Position numbers and translations under genes: made by a program. Below are positions 11,614 through 20,777 of a DNA stretch of 64,000 nt, one piece after another; the first letter of the stretch is position 1; every line of letters starts with the position of its first letter. Below the pieces are notes generated by a model. The model searched no databases, was not told the DNA's origin, and saw only the letters and a list, made by a program, of their open reading frames with translations. Source of the DNA: Lepidodermella squamata (taxonomy: Eukaryota > Gastrotricha); NCBI GenBank assembly GCA_047495785.1, contig JBLDXI010000032.1:2790001-2854000 (forward strand). The letters run 5' to 3'.

Positions 11614-12837
11614 ATGATTTTGCTGGATAACAAAATTTATTGCATCCAAGGTTTGCTTTTACAAGCTATCGTCATGCTGGCAGGTGCGCAGTACGATGAG
11701 TCTTTGGCGGAGGATGAAGCTCCTTCTGAGGAGGAAAGATTCCCGCAGTCAATGACAGATGACCCAGGGGGCGTCTTTGACACTTCCGAAATCTTGACTT
11801 ATTGCCCCAACTTCTCACCAATGCGATACAGCCCTCTCAATACGAAGATCTCTCCTCGACTAGAGATTGCCGTTAGTTACGAGCCTTATAGTTTCAATGG
11901 AATCGATAGCACTGCAGAGGTCGCGTCAATAACTGGCTCACTCGAATTCCAATGGATGCCGCTATGCAGGAACTGGCAGCATTTTCGGAATCGGTCACAT
12001 TATTCGAAAATAGAATGCGAACCACCGAGCGTGATGTGGCGGCCGAAAATCATATTCCGGGGAAATAACAAGGCTTCCCTCAAATCGGACGACCGTGACG
12101 AGAGACTGTCTATCTCTGTTATGTCAGGCAAACCAGCAAACGAAATGTTTGACTTCCGATGGTCTTTGAGGGGCGAATTTTTTTCGTATTGCAAATTGAA
12201 TTTGCGCAAATTCCCCGCCGATACTCAGCGGTGTTATTTCATTTTTCAGCTGGGCGATAGTGGTCTCGACTTCAAGCTCAAAGAGTTTCTCCTACCTTTT
12301 GCTGCTCCACCAGAATCGTGGAACGCTGAATGGAATGTTATCTCTTATAATGCAAGTATCGTAAAAAACTATTACATTGGTACTCCGGCTGCAATTATAA
12401 CGATAACGGCAGTGAGGAAGCCTGAATTCTATCTCTACCATCTTGTTGCTCCATGTTTTGTGCTTGCGATTATGGAAATGTGCAGCTTTCTCCTGCCATC
12501 CGAAACTTCAGAAAGGGCTTCATACACCCTGACCATCTACCTAGCTTTCGCGGTTCTCGAATCGCAACTAATCACGATGATCCCAAAAACGCCACAGAAA
12601 ATGCTGATAGCTGACTTGATTCTTTTCCAAGCCGTTTTTTCGATGATGTGCACAATTTACTCGGCTTTCCTCTGCCTTTTCGTCAACACAAAACCGAATT
12701 TGGCTCAGAGAAAAATCACTTTATTCAGAAAGGTGAAGTTTTGTTTCCAGTCACTGCTGGATTTCTGTTTCTTTGTCATCTTTGCATCCGCTTTGATTAT
12801 TGCTACGATTTATTTCGTGTTATCTATTATGGAGTAG
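11614..12837 (+). CDS. Cys-loop ligand-gated ion channel subunit (pLGIC 3)
   Basis: A single exon of 407 residues. A hydrophobic leader ends near AGAQ and is followed by an acidic stretch (EDEAPSEEERF). The extracellular domain has CPNF, then WRPKIIFRGN, then the Cys-loop with FPAD. M2 is ERASYTLTIYLAFAVLE. The M1-M3 block is nearly the same as in pLGIC 2, which suggests recent duplication or gene conversion of the membrane part, since the extracellular domains have diverged more. AATAAA lies at 12886-12891. As in its neighbours, loop C has no vicinal cysteine pair and the cytoplasmic loop is minimal. Confidence 0.94.
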   Translation: MILLDNKIYCIQGLLLQAIVMLAGAQYDESLAEDEAPSEEERFPQSMTDDPGGVFDTSEILTYCPNFSPMRYSPLNTKISPRLEIAVSYEPYSFNGIDSTAEVASITGSLEFQWMPLCRNWQHFRNRSHYSKIECEPPSVMWRPKIIFRGNNKASLKSDDRDERLSISVMSGKPANEMFDFRWSLRGEFFSYCKLNLRKFPADTQRCYFIFQLGDSGLDFKLKEFLLPFAAPPESWNAEWNVISYNASIVKNYYIGTPAAIITITAVRKPEFYLYHLVAPCFVLAIMEMCSFLLPSETSERASYTLTIYLAFAVLESQLITMIPKTPQKMLIADLILFQAVFSMMCTIYSAFLCLFVNTKPNLAQRKITLFRKVKFCFQSLLDFCFFVIFASALIIATIYFVLSIME

Positions 12838-13014
12838 GAATGGAAGATGTAATATTTACTTAATGGGTTTTTTGTTCTCTGATTAAATAAAATATTTTAC
12901 GTCAATGGTACCGGATTGGGACTGAAGTTGTTGAATTAAAGTGCCGGAAGTGCGAAATAAACCTGAAATTAGCATTGAACAATTCATTTTTTGTCTTTAT
13001 TAACAAAATTTAGC

Positions 13015-14145
13015 ATGCTTGGTTTCATCCTTATTTTAGGGTTAATAACTGCTGGCGTCAGTGCAACCGAGCAGATCGTGTTGCAGCCTCGAACAACCCC
13101 GTTCTTTGAAATATCGGAACTGCTAACTTATTGTCCTAATTTGTCACCAAGCAGAATGCAGCCTCAAGATGCGCCTGTGCTAATGGACTTGAGAATAGAA
13201 CTCTACAGCTTCAATAGCCTTGACAGCACAGCCGAAATCATATCAGTAACCGGAATTGTTCAGTTTGTCTGGATAGTTAAATGCTCGCAATGGCAGCTGC
13301 TGAGCAACCTAACAACTGTAAGCTTGTTTTACATTGAACCGCCATCAGCGGTTTGGCGCCCGAAGGTTTTGCTATTGAATGGCCAACAAGTGGTGCTAAC
13401 AAACGGCTACTATGCCGAACAGGTCAGGGTCAGCCATGTTCCTACGTACAGGACGGAACTCATCTTCACGTGGGACATTCGCGGTCGATTCGATTACAAA
13501 TGTCCGTTGAATTTATACAAATTTCCCGGAGATTCGCAGCAATGCGAAGCCGTATTTCAAACGGGAGAGACTGCTATGACCAATAAATTTAAATCCTTCA
13601 ACACTTACTTGACGCCTTTCTTTACGAGTGATAAAGCTGAGTGGAATTTCATCTCGACAAATGCGACCATTCGACTTGGGCCCGGGTTAATGCCGCAAGC
13701 TATTTACACGATTGTAATATCTCGAAAATCTGGCTTCTACGTCACTCATCTCCTCACGCCGTGTTTCATCTTAGCGATCATGGAAATGTGCAGTTTCGGT
13801 CTACCGCCCGACACGGCTGAAAGAACGACTTATACTATGACGATATATCTGGCCTTTGCTGTTCTCGAATCTCAGTTGGTCAGTATGATCCCCCGAACTT
13901 CGGAACGAATGCTACTAGTCGACTACATCGTATTTCAAGCGGTCTTTTCAATGGTTTGCACCATTTACAGCACGGCGATGTGCATGTTCATCAACTACTG
14001 GCCAGACATGGCTGATCGCGAGGTTGAACTGGCGAAATGTTTCAAAGTCAGGCTCAGATCCATTATCGACTTGTTTGCTGTCGTAATTTTCTTCGTCTTC
14101 CTAGCCGGCACTACTGCCTATTATTTGCAAGAAATTCTGGCCTAG
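13015..14145 (+). CDS. Cys-loop ligand-gated ion channel subunit (pLGIC 4)
   Basis: A single exon of 376 residues. The frame opens at 12991, but the first ATG is at 13015, matching the start and length of its close paralogue at 27042. The signal peptide is MLGFILILGLITAGVSA. The Cys-loop contains FPGD. M2 is ERTTYTMTIYLAFAVLE. The M3-M4 linker is about 25 residues. This is a second subgroup: it lacks the acidic N-terminal extension of genes 1-3 and the PQGNI motif of genes 5-7. Near-identity to the gene at 27042, 14 kb away, shows that paralogues were moved within the cluster and not only duplicated next door. Confidence 0.94.
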   Translation: MLGFILILGLITAGVSATEQIVLQPRTTPFFEISELLTYCPNLSPSRMQPQDAPVLMDLRIELYSFNSLDSTAEIISVTGIVQFVWIVKCSQWQLLSNLTTVSLFYIEPPSAVWRPKVLLLNGQQVVLTNGYYAEQVRVSHVPTYRTELIFTWDIRGRFDYKCPLNLYKFPGDSQQCEAVFQTGETAMTNKFKSFNTYLTPFFTSDKAEWNFISTNATIRLGPGLMPQAIYTIVISRKSGFYVTHLLTPCFILAIMEMCSFGLPPDTAERTTYTMTIYLAFAVLESQLVSMIPRTSERMLLVDYIVFQAVFSMVCTIYSTAMCMFINYWPDMADREVELAKCFKVRLRSIIDLFAVVIFFVFLAGTTAYYLQEILA

Positions 14146-14281
14146 TGATTTTTCAGTCCGGGGTCAACTGATATCTCAATGCCTTCGCCCTTGACAAGCA
14201 GCTTGAAAACCACTCGACCATCTGTATATCAGATCCTAATATGCCGCTCTATTTTTCTCATTTTTCGATTATTAATGCAAT

Positions 14282-15490
14282 ATGAAATTCGCTTTTCTGA
14301 TTCTCGTATTATCGGTTGTCTGTTATGAAAGTTATTGCTCTGCTGTTTCTGACTTGAATAAACGACCATCAGAGGCTGCTTCTGTTTTCTTGCTTCCCCA
14401 AGGCAACATATATACCAGCGCGCAGCTTTTGGAAAAATGCCCAAATTTTCACCCGGAAAGAATTAGCCCGTTGAAGAGAAGCACAATCGACCTGAACGCC
14501 CAGCTCAAAGTTGTGAATCTGACCACAATCGACGGTTCTCGCGAAGAGGTGCATATTACAGCGAGATGGATCTTGAATTGGTCTTGCGATTGCGTGGATA
14601 AAACTGCATTCTCGGAGGAAAATGAAACCAGTGAAATCATGACAAGCGCCTCAGAAATTTGGACACCCACCATACTGTTCACCAACAGCAAATCGATTTT
14701 ACTAACCGAATCAGGCTATCCGAGTGTGACTTTCGTTCGGTATCAGCCAGGCAAGAAGATCCAAAACTTGCCGCTGTTCGAATTTCAAACAGTCATCTTC
14801 GGAAATTTCAAATACGCATGCCATTTAGACCTGAGGGCGTTCCCAGCTGACGTTCAAAGTTGCGCGGCCTACTTTCAAGCATATCAATTTCGTGCGGCTT
14901 ACTATTTTCAATCGTGCGCCGTGTCAGACGCTAACAACATCATCAATGCTCAGTCGGATAATTCAGAATGGATTGTCCGCAATATCACCTGTTCGATTTT
15001 CTCGCAGGACACGTTTTCTGTCGTCTCTTACCGAATTGTAGCGGCGAGGAAGCCTGATTTTTTCCTCATCCACATGTTGATACCATGTTTCATCTTGGTC
15101 GTCATGGAGCTGTGTACCTTCGCGCTTACAGCAAGTGAAGTAGAGCGCACGACGTTCACAATGACAATTTATCTCGCTTTTACCTTAATCGAACAACAAC
15201 TGATTGATTTAATGCCTAAAACGCCGCAAAGAATTGTTTTAGCAGAGTATCTACTATTCCAATCTTGCTTTTCGATGTTCATGACGTTGTACGCTGCTTT
15301 GACGTGTTACTTCTGTGAGCATTATCCTAAAGCGGCCGGTAGAAAGGCGCTGCGAGTTTGCGGCCTTGTCAAATTGCGCGTAATTCAAATTGTTGACCTT
15401 GTTGCTTTTCTGGTTTGCTTGCTCACCTTAGCAGGCGCTTCTACCTATTTCATTTACACAATTTTCACAATTGACGTCGAAGACGAATGA
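14282..15490 (+). CDS. Cys-loop ligand-gated ion channel subunit (pLGIC 5)
   Basis: A single exon of 402 residues with a clear signal peptide ending near SYCSA. It belongs to the third subgroup, marked by PQGNI, then KCPNFHPERISP at the start of the ligand-binding domain. Extra cysteines occur in the WSCDC segment. The Cys-loop contains FPAD. M2 is ERTTFTMTIYLAFTLIE, with Glu at 15'. Transmembrane order and the short M3-M4 linker match its neighbours. The C-terminal tail after M4 is acidic (DVEDE). AATAAA lies at 15589-15594. Confidence 0.94.
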   Translation: MKFAFLILVLSVVCYESYCSAVSDLNKRPSEAASVFLLPQGNIYTSAQLLEKCPNFHPERISPLKRSTIDLNAQLKVVNLTTIDGSREEVHITARWILNWSCDCVDKTAFSEENETSEIMTSASEIWTPTILFTNSKSILLTESGYPSVTFVRYQPGKKIQNLPLFEFQTVIFGNFKYACHLDLRAFPADVQSCAAYFQAYQFRAAYYFQSCAVSDANNIINAQSDNSEWIVRNITCSIFSQDTFSVVSYRIVAARKPDFFLIHMLIPCFILVVMELCTFALTASEVERTTFTMTIYLAFTLIEQQLIDLMPKTPQRIVLAEYLLFQSCFSMFMTLYAALTCYFCEHYPKAAGRKALRVCGLVKLRVIQIVDLVAFLVCLLTLAGASTYFIYTIFTIDVEDE

Positions 15491-15989
15491 TTCTTAACTT
15501 TTCTCTGAATTCTAAATTCGCTGGAATTTATTCTACGCTTCACCCCGGTATACCCCGAGAAGGAAACTCTTGTATAGTAAATTTTGATAATAAAAACTTT
15601 AGAATTAAGGCAGATTTTTTTATTTCAAAATGCTCGTTTTTTTGCTCGAGTCGGTAACATTGCAGTTTGGAGAATAGGATAACCAATCGGAAACTTCTGT
15701 GTGACTCATGATAAGAATTCTTTATCGGTTTGATCATTGCAGAGGGGAAAAACATTTGACCTTTTCCCATTCCCAAGTTTATCTGGCGGCGATAGTATTT
15801 TTTGCAATGCCGGATCCAGCCCCCGAGCCTATACATGCCGCGCCTTATTCTGCGATCATGCCGTCTCCCGTCTGCCACCTGGGGCCCAGGTTTTGGACCC
15901 AACCCAGCTGATTCAGTAAGCGTCCAAAAGGGTCATTTTTATTTTCAAACATTTCTCGAATAATCGGATTTTTAATTGGCTAATACGAA
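15491..15989. other. Spacer with a GC-rich patch before the tandem duplication
   Basis: A 499-base gap. The first 120 bases hold the polyadenylation signal of pLGIC 5. About 15810-15910 is markedly more GC-rich than the surroundings and contains a short GGGCCC-centred palindrome. Overlapping frames on both strands here (up to 120 codons) resemble no protein I know, so I do not call a gene. Confidence 0.4.
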
Positions 15990-17267
15990 ATGTATCAGCC
16001 TCTTCTCCTTATGCTACTCTTGTCTTTATCAGTCGCCTGCCAGAACAACCAAACTAACGGGCCGTTTGGAGAGGACGATAGCGAAAGTGAAGAGTTCACC
16101 GATGTGATCGAACGGCCTAAAAAAATGTCAGCTGCCACCTTCGTCCTCCCCCAGGGCAACATTCATCGCAGTTCGGATGTTCTAGAAAAATGCCCAAATT
16201 TCCACCCGGAACGAATTAGCCCTTACAAAAATGTGACAGTGCAGATTCAAAGCTATTTCGACCTCTACAACCTGACAAGTATCGATGAGAGCCGGGAAGA
16301 AATAGTCATATCTGGCGGTCTTCGTTTTCGATGGACGATTGATTGCGAAGACCCGAATGCTTTCAACGAGGAGACAGAAAACAGTCGACTCAATGTCAAT
16401 CCTGACGACATGTGGAAACCCCTCATTTTATTCACAAACAGCAAAACTGCAATTCTATCGCAATCCGGTATATCTCAGACGCTGCAGGTTACGTATTCAC
16501 CGGGGCTGAAAGTTCAACATGCCCCGGCGTGGCTTTTTCAATGGGACATTATTGGCACGTTCAAATATTCCTGTGATCTTGACCTTCGTGGATTCCCGGC
16601 TGACGTTCAAAGTTGCGAGGCTGTTTTCCAAACTGCTGAGGGTATGAATGCTTATAACATTACCGGGATGAAATCCGGCGATAACCAAGACCTGAGGGAG
16701 ATCGTCTCCGAAAATTCTGAATGGGACATTCTTGGATTCTCGTATTCTGTTCGCAGGGGCTACGCGACGTCCTCTGTTGCTTCTTTCAAACTTGTCATCG
16801 CTCGAAGGCCTGATTTTTTCATGTTCCACATGGTTGCCCCGTGCTTCATCTTAGTTATCCTTGAACTGTGCAGTTTCGCCCTGCCGCCGAAAGGAGGAGA
16901 CCGGACCGCGTATACAATGGCAATCTATCTAGCTTTCACCTTCATCGAATCACAGCTGTTAGACGTCATGCCTCGAACCCCCCAGCGCATTGTTCTAGCT
17001 GAATACATCATGTTCCAAGCGTGTTATTCAATGAGCATAACACTCTATTCGGCAATTGTTTGCTATGTGCATGAAAACTATCCGTGGTTTTCGGAGAGAA
17101 AGTTTCGAAAAAAGCGTAGGTGGCTGCTGCAGCAGTTTATAGATTTGATAGCTTTCATCTGCTTTCTCATCGTATTGATCACCGCTTCTGTTTACTTTGT
17201 GACCACGATTCTAACAATAGACGACAACGATGATTACGATATTCCGTTCAAGGGTACTAAACATTGA
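15990..17267 (+). CDS. Cys-loop ligand-gated ion channel subunit (pLGIC 6a)
   Basis: A single exon of 425 residues, the longest of the cluster. The signal peptide (~17 residues) is followed by a Gly/Glu/Asp-rich acidic linker and the PQGNI / KCPNFHPERISP motifs. The Cys-loop contains FPAD. M2 is DRTAYTMAIYLAFTFIE, so the -1' acid is Asp instead of Glu and the 2' and 6' residues are both Ala, which makes this pore less polar than its paralogues. The tail after M4 is acidic, then basic (DDNDDYDI...KGTKH). AATAAA at 17275-17280 lies only 8 bases after the stop, and the next channel's ATG is 51 bases downstream, an unusually tight spacing. Confidence 0.94.
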   Translation: MYQPLLLMLLLSLSVACQNNQTNGPFGEDDSESEEFTDVIERPKKMSAATFVLPQGNIHRSSDVLEKCPNFHPERISPYKNVTVQIQSYFDLYNLTSIDESREEIVISGGLRFRWTIDCEDPNAFNEETENSRLNVNPDDMWKPLILFTNSKTAILSQSGISQTLQVTYSPGLKVQHAPAWLFQWDIIGTFKYSCDLDLRGFPADVQSCEAVFQTAEGMNAYNITGMKSGDNQDLREIVSENSEWDILGFSYSVRRGYATSSVASFKLVIARRPDFFMFHMVAPCFILVILELCSFALPPKGGDRTAYTMAIYLAFTFIESQLLDVMPRTPQRIVLAEYIMFQACYSMSITLYSAIVCYVHENYPWFSERKFRKKRRWLLQQFIDLIAFICFLIVLITASVYFVTTILTIDDNDDYDIPFKGTKH

Positions 17268-17318
17268 AAAAAGTAATAAAAATTCTGTGCGAGAGGTTTC
17301 ACCTTGTTATTAAAAAAA
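17268..17318 (+). promoter_or_regulatory. Very short intercistronic gap with AATAAA
   Basis: Only 51 bases separate the stop of pLGIC 6a from the ATG of pLGIC 7a, and AATAAA lies at 17275-17280. The same gap recurs at 22056-22106. There is little room for an independent promoter, so operon-like transcription with trans-splicing is possible. I see no unambiguous trans-splice acceptor. Confidence 0.35.
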
Positions 17319-18539
17319 ATGGAAAAATTCCATATTTTATCAGTGATTTTTCAAGTTGTTTTCGCGTATTCTTGCGGCAATGAAACTACGACCTCAGAAT
17401 TTGTTGTTCCCACAAGGAAGAAATCAAGCCCTGCATCATTCATCGCACCGCAAGGCAACATTGATTCCCCGATGGAAGTTCTGGGGAAATGTCCTAATTT
17501 CAGCCCTAATCGAATCACTCCATCTAAGTCGGACACTTTCGATATCCTCAGCTTCTTCGAAATAAATAGCATCACGAGTGTGGATAATGCGATGGAAGAA
17601 ATCTCTATGACTGGATTGATGCGATTTTCCTGGTTTTTAGAATGCTCCGATAAGACGGCCTTTCCTAACGAAACTGAAATCAGTCGGTTCCAGGCTGATC
17701 CTAATTCGTTCTGGAAGCCGTCGATAATTTTTCTGAACAGCAGATACCTATCGCTTGAGACAATGTCAAGCCAGTTAACCGTTACGTTCTCGCCGTCTCG
17801 GCGCGGCTATGGCGATCCTCCGTTCTTTTTCAGCTGGCGACTTGTGGGCAATTTTCCGTATTTTTGCAAGCTGAACCTCGAGTACTTCCCAAGCGACGTC
17901 CAGCGATGTGAAGCGGTTTTTCAAACCGAAGAACCTTCAAGTTTGTACAACTTCTCGCGTGTTGCTTATGGGAAGGCTGAATTGATCGCACAAGGCAATT
18001 CAGAGTGGCGGTACATCGGCTGTGAAGTTCAAGTTCGAAAAGGCTTCGCATTGACCTCGGTAACAAGCTTCGCCATCTCACTAGCGCGAAGGCCCGAGTT
18101 CTATTTCACGCACATGGTTGTGCCTTGCATAGTCCTAGTCGTGTTGGAAATGTGCTGCTTCGCCTTGCCGTGGGAAACGGCAGAACGGGCCCAGTTTACC
18201 ATGTCGATCTATTTGGCATTCACGTTCATCGAGGCGCAGCTGCTAAATTCTATCCCACAAACATCGCAGCGAATTTTACTGGCTGATTTTCTAGTTTACC
18301 AATCGTTCTTTTCAACGCTAATCACTATTTACGCTTCGGTTTGTTGCCTGATTTGGCGCTTGTTTCCAGCTATATCGAATAGGCTGTATTTCGGTGTTCG
18401 ATTGAGAATCATCGTCGATGCAATCGCCTTCACTTTATGCTTGATCATTGCTGCTTCTGTTATTACGAGTTTCATAACGACTGTTTTCAGTAATCGAAGT
18501 GAACCGAAATTGGTATGTAGCGATACTTCTGCTATATGA
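17319..18539 (+). CDS. Cys-loop ligand-gated ion channel subunit (pLGIC 7a)
   Basis: A single exon of 406 residues. The open frame extends upstream to a TTG at 17304, but the first ATG is at 17319. The signal peptide is MEKFHILSVIFQVVFAYS. It belongs to the PQGNI subgroup. The Cys-loop contains FPSD. M1 carries a double cysteine (EMCCFALPW). M2 is ERAQFTMSIYLAFTFIE. The closest paralogue is the gene at 28679, which shares FPSDVQ, MCCFALPW and the M2 core. A ~17-residue tail follows M4. AATAAA lies at 18620-18625. Confidence 0.94.
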   Translation: MEKFHILSVIFQVVFAYSCGNETTTSEFVVPTRKKSSPASFIAPQGNIDSPMEVLGKCPNFSPNRITPSKSDTFDILSFFEINSITSVDNAMEEISMTGLMRFSWFLECSDKTAFPNETEISRFQADPNSFWKPSIIFLNSRYLSLETMSSQLTVTFSPSRRGYGDPPFFFSWRLVGNFPYFCKLNLEYFPSDVQRCEAVFQTEEPSSLYNFSRVAYGKAELIAQGNSEWRYIGCEVQVRKGFALTSVTSFAISLARRPEFYFTHMVVPCIVLVVLEMCCFALPWETAERAQFTMSIYLAFTFIEAQLLNSIPQTSQRILLADFLVYQSFFSTLITIYASVCCLIWRLFPAISNRLYFGVRLRIIVDAIAFTLCLIIAASVITSFITTVFSNRSEPKLVCSDTSAI

Positions 18540-19314
18540 ATACACCCTTATTCGAAGACCATTCGAAAAAGCTTTGCTCCGTCGGACCTAAATGGCCTGT
18601 ATTAGGATAAACTTTGTCCAATAAATTATTTTACTTAATTTCACAGAAGTCAAAATCTGTGGACTCTTGATTCCCTCGCGGTTGTCTATTTTTTACTTGA
18701 TTCAATTACCAGACCGAATATCATGAAAAATCGTTCGAATAGCTGATCCGTAGAGAAAGGAATGAGCTTTCGAAAGACGCAGCAAAAGCATGTTTGGCGA
18801 GAATCTTGCACGAAAAAATAAAAAAAATCAGATTTTCTTCAGCAACTTTTTAAGGTCGCTTGTGATTTCAAATAATTCGGTCATCCGATACGACAGATAC
18901 GGTCGTATCGGATACGGTCATCCGATTTGACCCAGAAAGTGATACAGGAATCCTTGTGTTTCGGGTCGAAACTCTCCGGAATCACTGTTTTAAAAATAAC
19001 TTTAATAAAAGCCGAAATCGATAAAGTTGATCGATGAAAAAAGGCCGGCTATTTTTGAATTCGGAAAAATAGATGTTGTAGCAAGTAATGCCAAATGGAT
19101 ATTCCCGCCGGAAAGGTTGTAGGATGTTAGGAACGGCGACGAGGTAGCTTTTCCGGTCAAAATACCCCAAACCCGCGGTAAAAGCAGGCAGAATCGAAAT
19201 CAAGAGGACAAGCCGATTTTATTTTCCAGTTTATTTTCCTTTTTCTTATTCTATAAAAAAGTACCTATTCAACAATATCTTTGTGCTAATCAGTGCTGAG
19301 ATAATGAGTCATTG
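18540..19314. other. Spacer with a short perfect hairpin
   Basis: A 775-base gap between convergent pLGIC 7a and Ly6-1a. It contains a hairpin: CCGATACGAC at 18885-18894 pairs with GTCGTATCGG at 18902-18911, flanked by two direct copies of CGGTCATCCGAT. No gene seen. The same sequence recurs at 23328-24102 in the second duplicate. Confidence 0.5.
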
Positions 19315-20173
19315 CTAATTAGAAATCATGCCATTAAGCAAGGAAAATGCTACGACAGCGCCAGCCAGAAGGAAGAAGGTGGCAGAGAAACGGTAACCAG
19401 CACAGCAACCTGGAAATAATAAAATATCATCGATTAAAATCACGGCAATTGAGCCAAATTACGCGTGCAGTTGCAATCGTCGTAGTTACAACAGGCGTCA
19501 ATGTCCTTATCGCTTGAGTTGTTGTGTTTTTCACCTGATGAACTGGCACAGTCCGCGTGGCTTGCACAGGATTGAACAGCCACGTCCGTCTCTTGAGTCC
19601 ATTCGAGCTTGAAAAATTCAAAATTCTCAGTCAAACTTGGAAAGGTCGTGGATAAAAGCTATCTCTGGTCTTTTAGAGGCTACCTTCAACCAGGATAAAC
19701 AGTTATAAATAGCATTTCTAGTTATCTTGCGCAATTAAACTCTCTGAATGGTGCGGCGACAAAACAGCAACTGTGCAGAACAGCGAATGCGACGAAACAG
19801 CAAATTTGTTATTTCGCGAAATAACAGCGAAAACTTACTGCGTAAAAGATGCATTGTGTTTCTGCTGTTATGTCGCAAATTAAAAAATTTGCTATTATGT
19901 CGCGTTTGCTGTTTTGTGTATTTGCTGTTACGACGGTCTGCGATAATATTCAGAGGGCAAATAACCAAAGCCCTGTAGTTAATTTTGAGCAATCAAATTT
20001 AATTGAGATACCTTGCACATGGTCTTATCGGATGGGCAGCTAATACCCTCAATCTTTTCTATAGCTTGACATTCTTCCAGAGTTCCCGTGCAGACATGGC
20101 ACGATATCGCCGAGGTAGCGTCGAATAAAAATACGAAAATAAGGAACACGTAAGAGATCAGTTTGTCGCACAT
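19315..20173 (-). CDS. Ly6/three-finger GPI-anchored protein (Ly6-1a)
   Basis: Three exons on the minus strand: 20173-20012, 19607-19463, 19409-19315. They join to 402 bases, 133 residues. The protein has a signal peptide (~22 residues) and the Ly6-type start CHVC, then CPSDKTMCK at the end of exon 1. Cysteines continue through exon 2 to the terminal CCNYDDCNC, the hallmark CC..x..CN of the Ly6/uPAR fold. The hydrophobic C-terminus in exon 3 fits a GPI-attachment signal. Ly6 proteins of this type sit on the cell surface, and several (lynx family) modulate nicotinic receptors. That link is suggestive here because the gene is interleaved with channel genes and is duplicated with them. Intron 1 (404 bases) is unusually long and repeat-rich. 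Confidence 0.85.
19750..19945. repeat. Inverted-repeat-rich segment in Ly6-1a intron 1
   Basis: The motif AACAGC/GCTGTT recurs in both orientations, with GCGAC/GTCGC blocks beside it, so the left part can pair imperfectly with the right part. This makes overlapping open frames on both strands that I regard as artefacts. It is probably a degraded foldback element. It recurs at 24538-24733. Confidence 0.5.
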
Positions 20174-20777
20174 TGGTATATAGGTTCGAGAATATTTAAT
20201 TGATTGAGTGTATTGTGACAGATAATGAAAAAGTGAACAAAAACTAGAGCTCATTTATCGTTTAGCGCTTTATCGTTGAGACGGCCTTTCTGAACACGTG
20301 CTTTCCTACGATCTTCCGCGCCAAAAATATCACACATGACGCGTTCGAAAATAGATGGCATTCCTTGGGAAATGCTTTGAATTTTGTGACATGTGGTCGC
20401 GTGCCTTCATCTGGGTATCACTATATTTATACAACTGTAACTGCCTCTACAAAAAAAGCTTCAGTACGAACAAAAATTAAAACTGGCTTGAATTTTCCTA
20501 GATAATCGCCGTTGAAGCTGGTTGCAATCGGGTTTGAAAGGTAGGCAAGATGGAAACATATAAAAATACCGATTCTATTGCCAGAATTTGTTTGTCAATT
20601 TCAAGGTTCAAGCCTGTCTACTTTGCTGTAGACTTAGTGGAACTAGCGAATTTTCCCAATTGGTCGAAAAATTTGAAACATAATTGATTGCTCAAAAAAG
20701 ATCCAGGGAAGCATTCATTTCATTTTTTTCCACGATTAACGATTACATTTTCAATCTTTTTAATTGGCTAATACGAA
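20174..20777. other. Spacer and junction of the tandem copies
   Basis: A 604-base gap upstream of Ly6-1a, running into the duplication joint. The last 24 bases are the start of copy 2. The two bases TC at 20755-20756 belong to neither unit and look like filler at the joint. No gene seen. Confidence 0.5.

Larger units (their letters stand above)
15969..20754. repeat. Tandem duplication, copy 1 (4786 bases)
   Basis: The unit begins at TTTTTAATTGGC just upstream of pLGIC 6 and ends in ATTTTCAA at 20754. It reappears at an offset of 4788 bases. It carries two complete plus-strand channel genes, one complete minus-strand Ly6 gene and flanking non-coding DNA. Encoded proteins are identical between copies, and non-coding parts show no difference I could find by eye. 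Confidence 0.95.

Noticed and set aside
12991-13014. N-terminal extensions of pLGIC 2, 4 and 7 and of ankyrin A and D beyond the first ATG.
   Set aside because: They start at non-ATG codons or lack signal-peptide logic; paralogue comparison supports the downstream ATG.
15540-15911. Overlapping 60-120 codon frames on both strands in the GC-rich spacer before the duplication.
   Set aside because: Composition follows the GC-rich patch; no signal peptide, domain or splice structure.
19735-20043. Several frames of 64-85 codons on both strands inside the Ly6-1 intron.
   Set aside because: They are mirror readings of the inverted-repeat segment, not genes.
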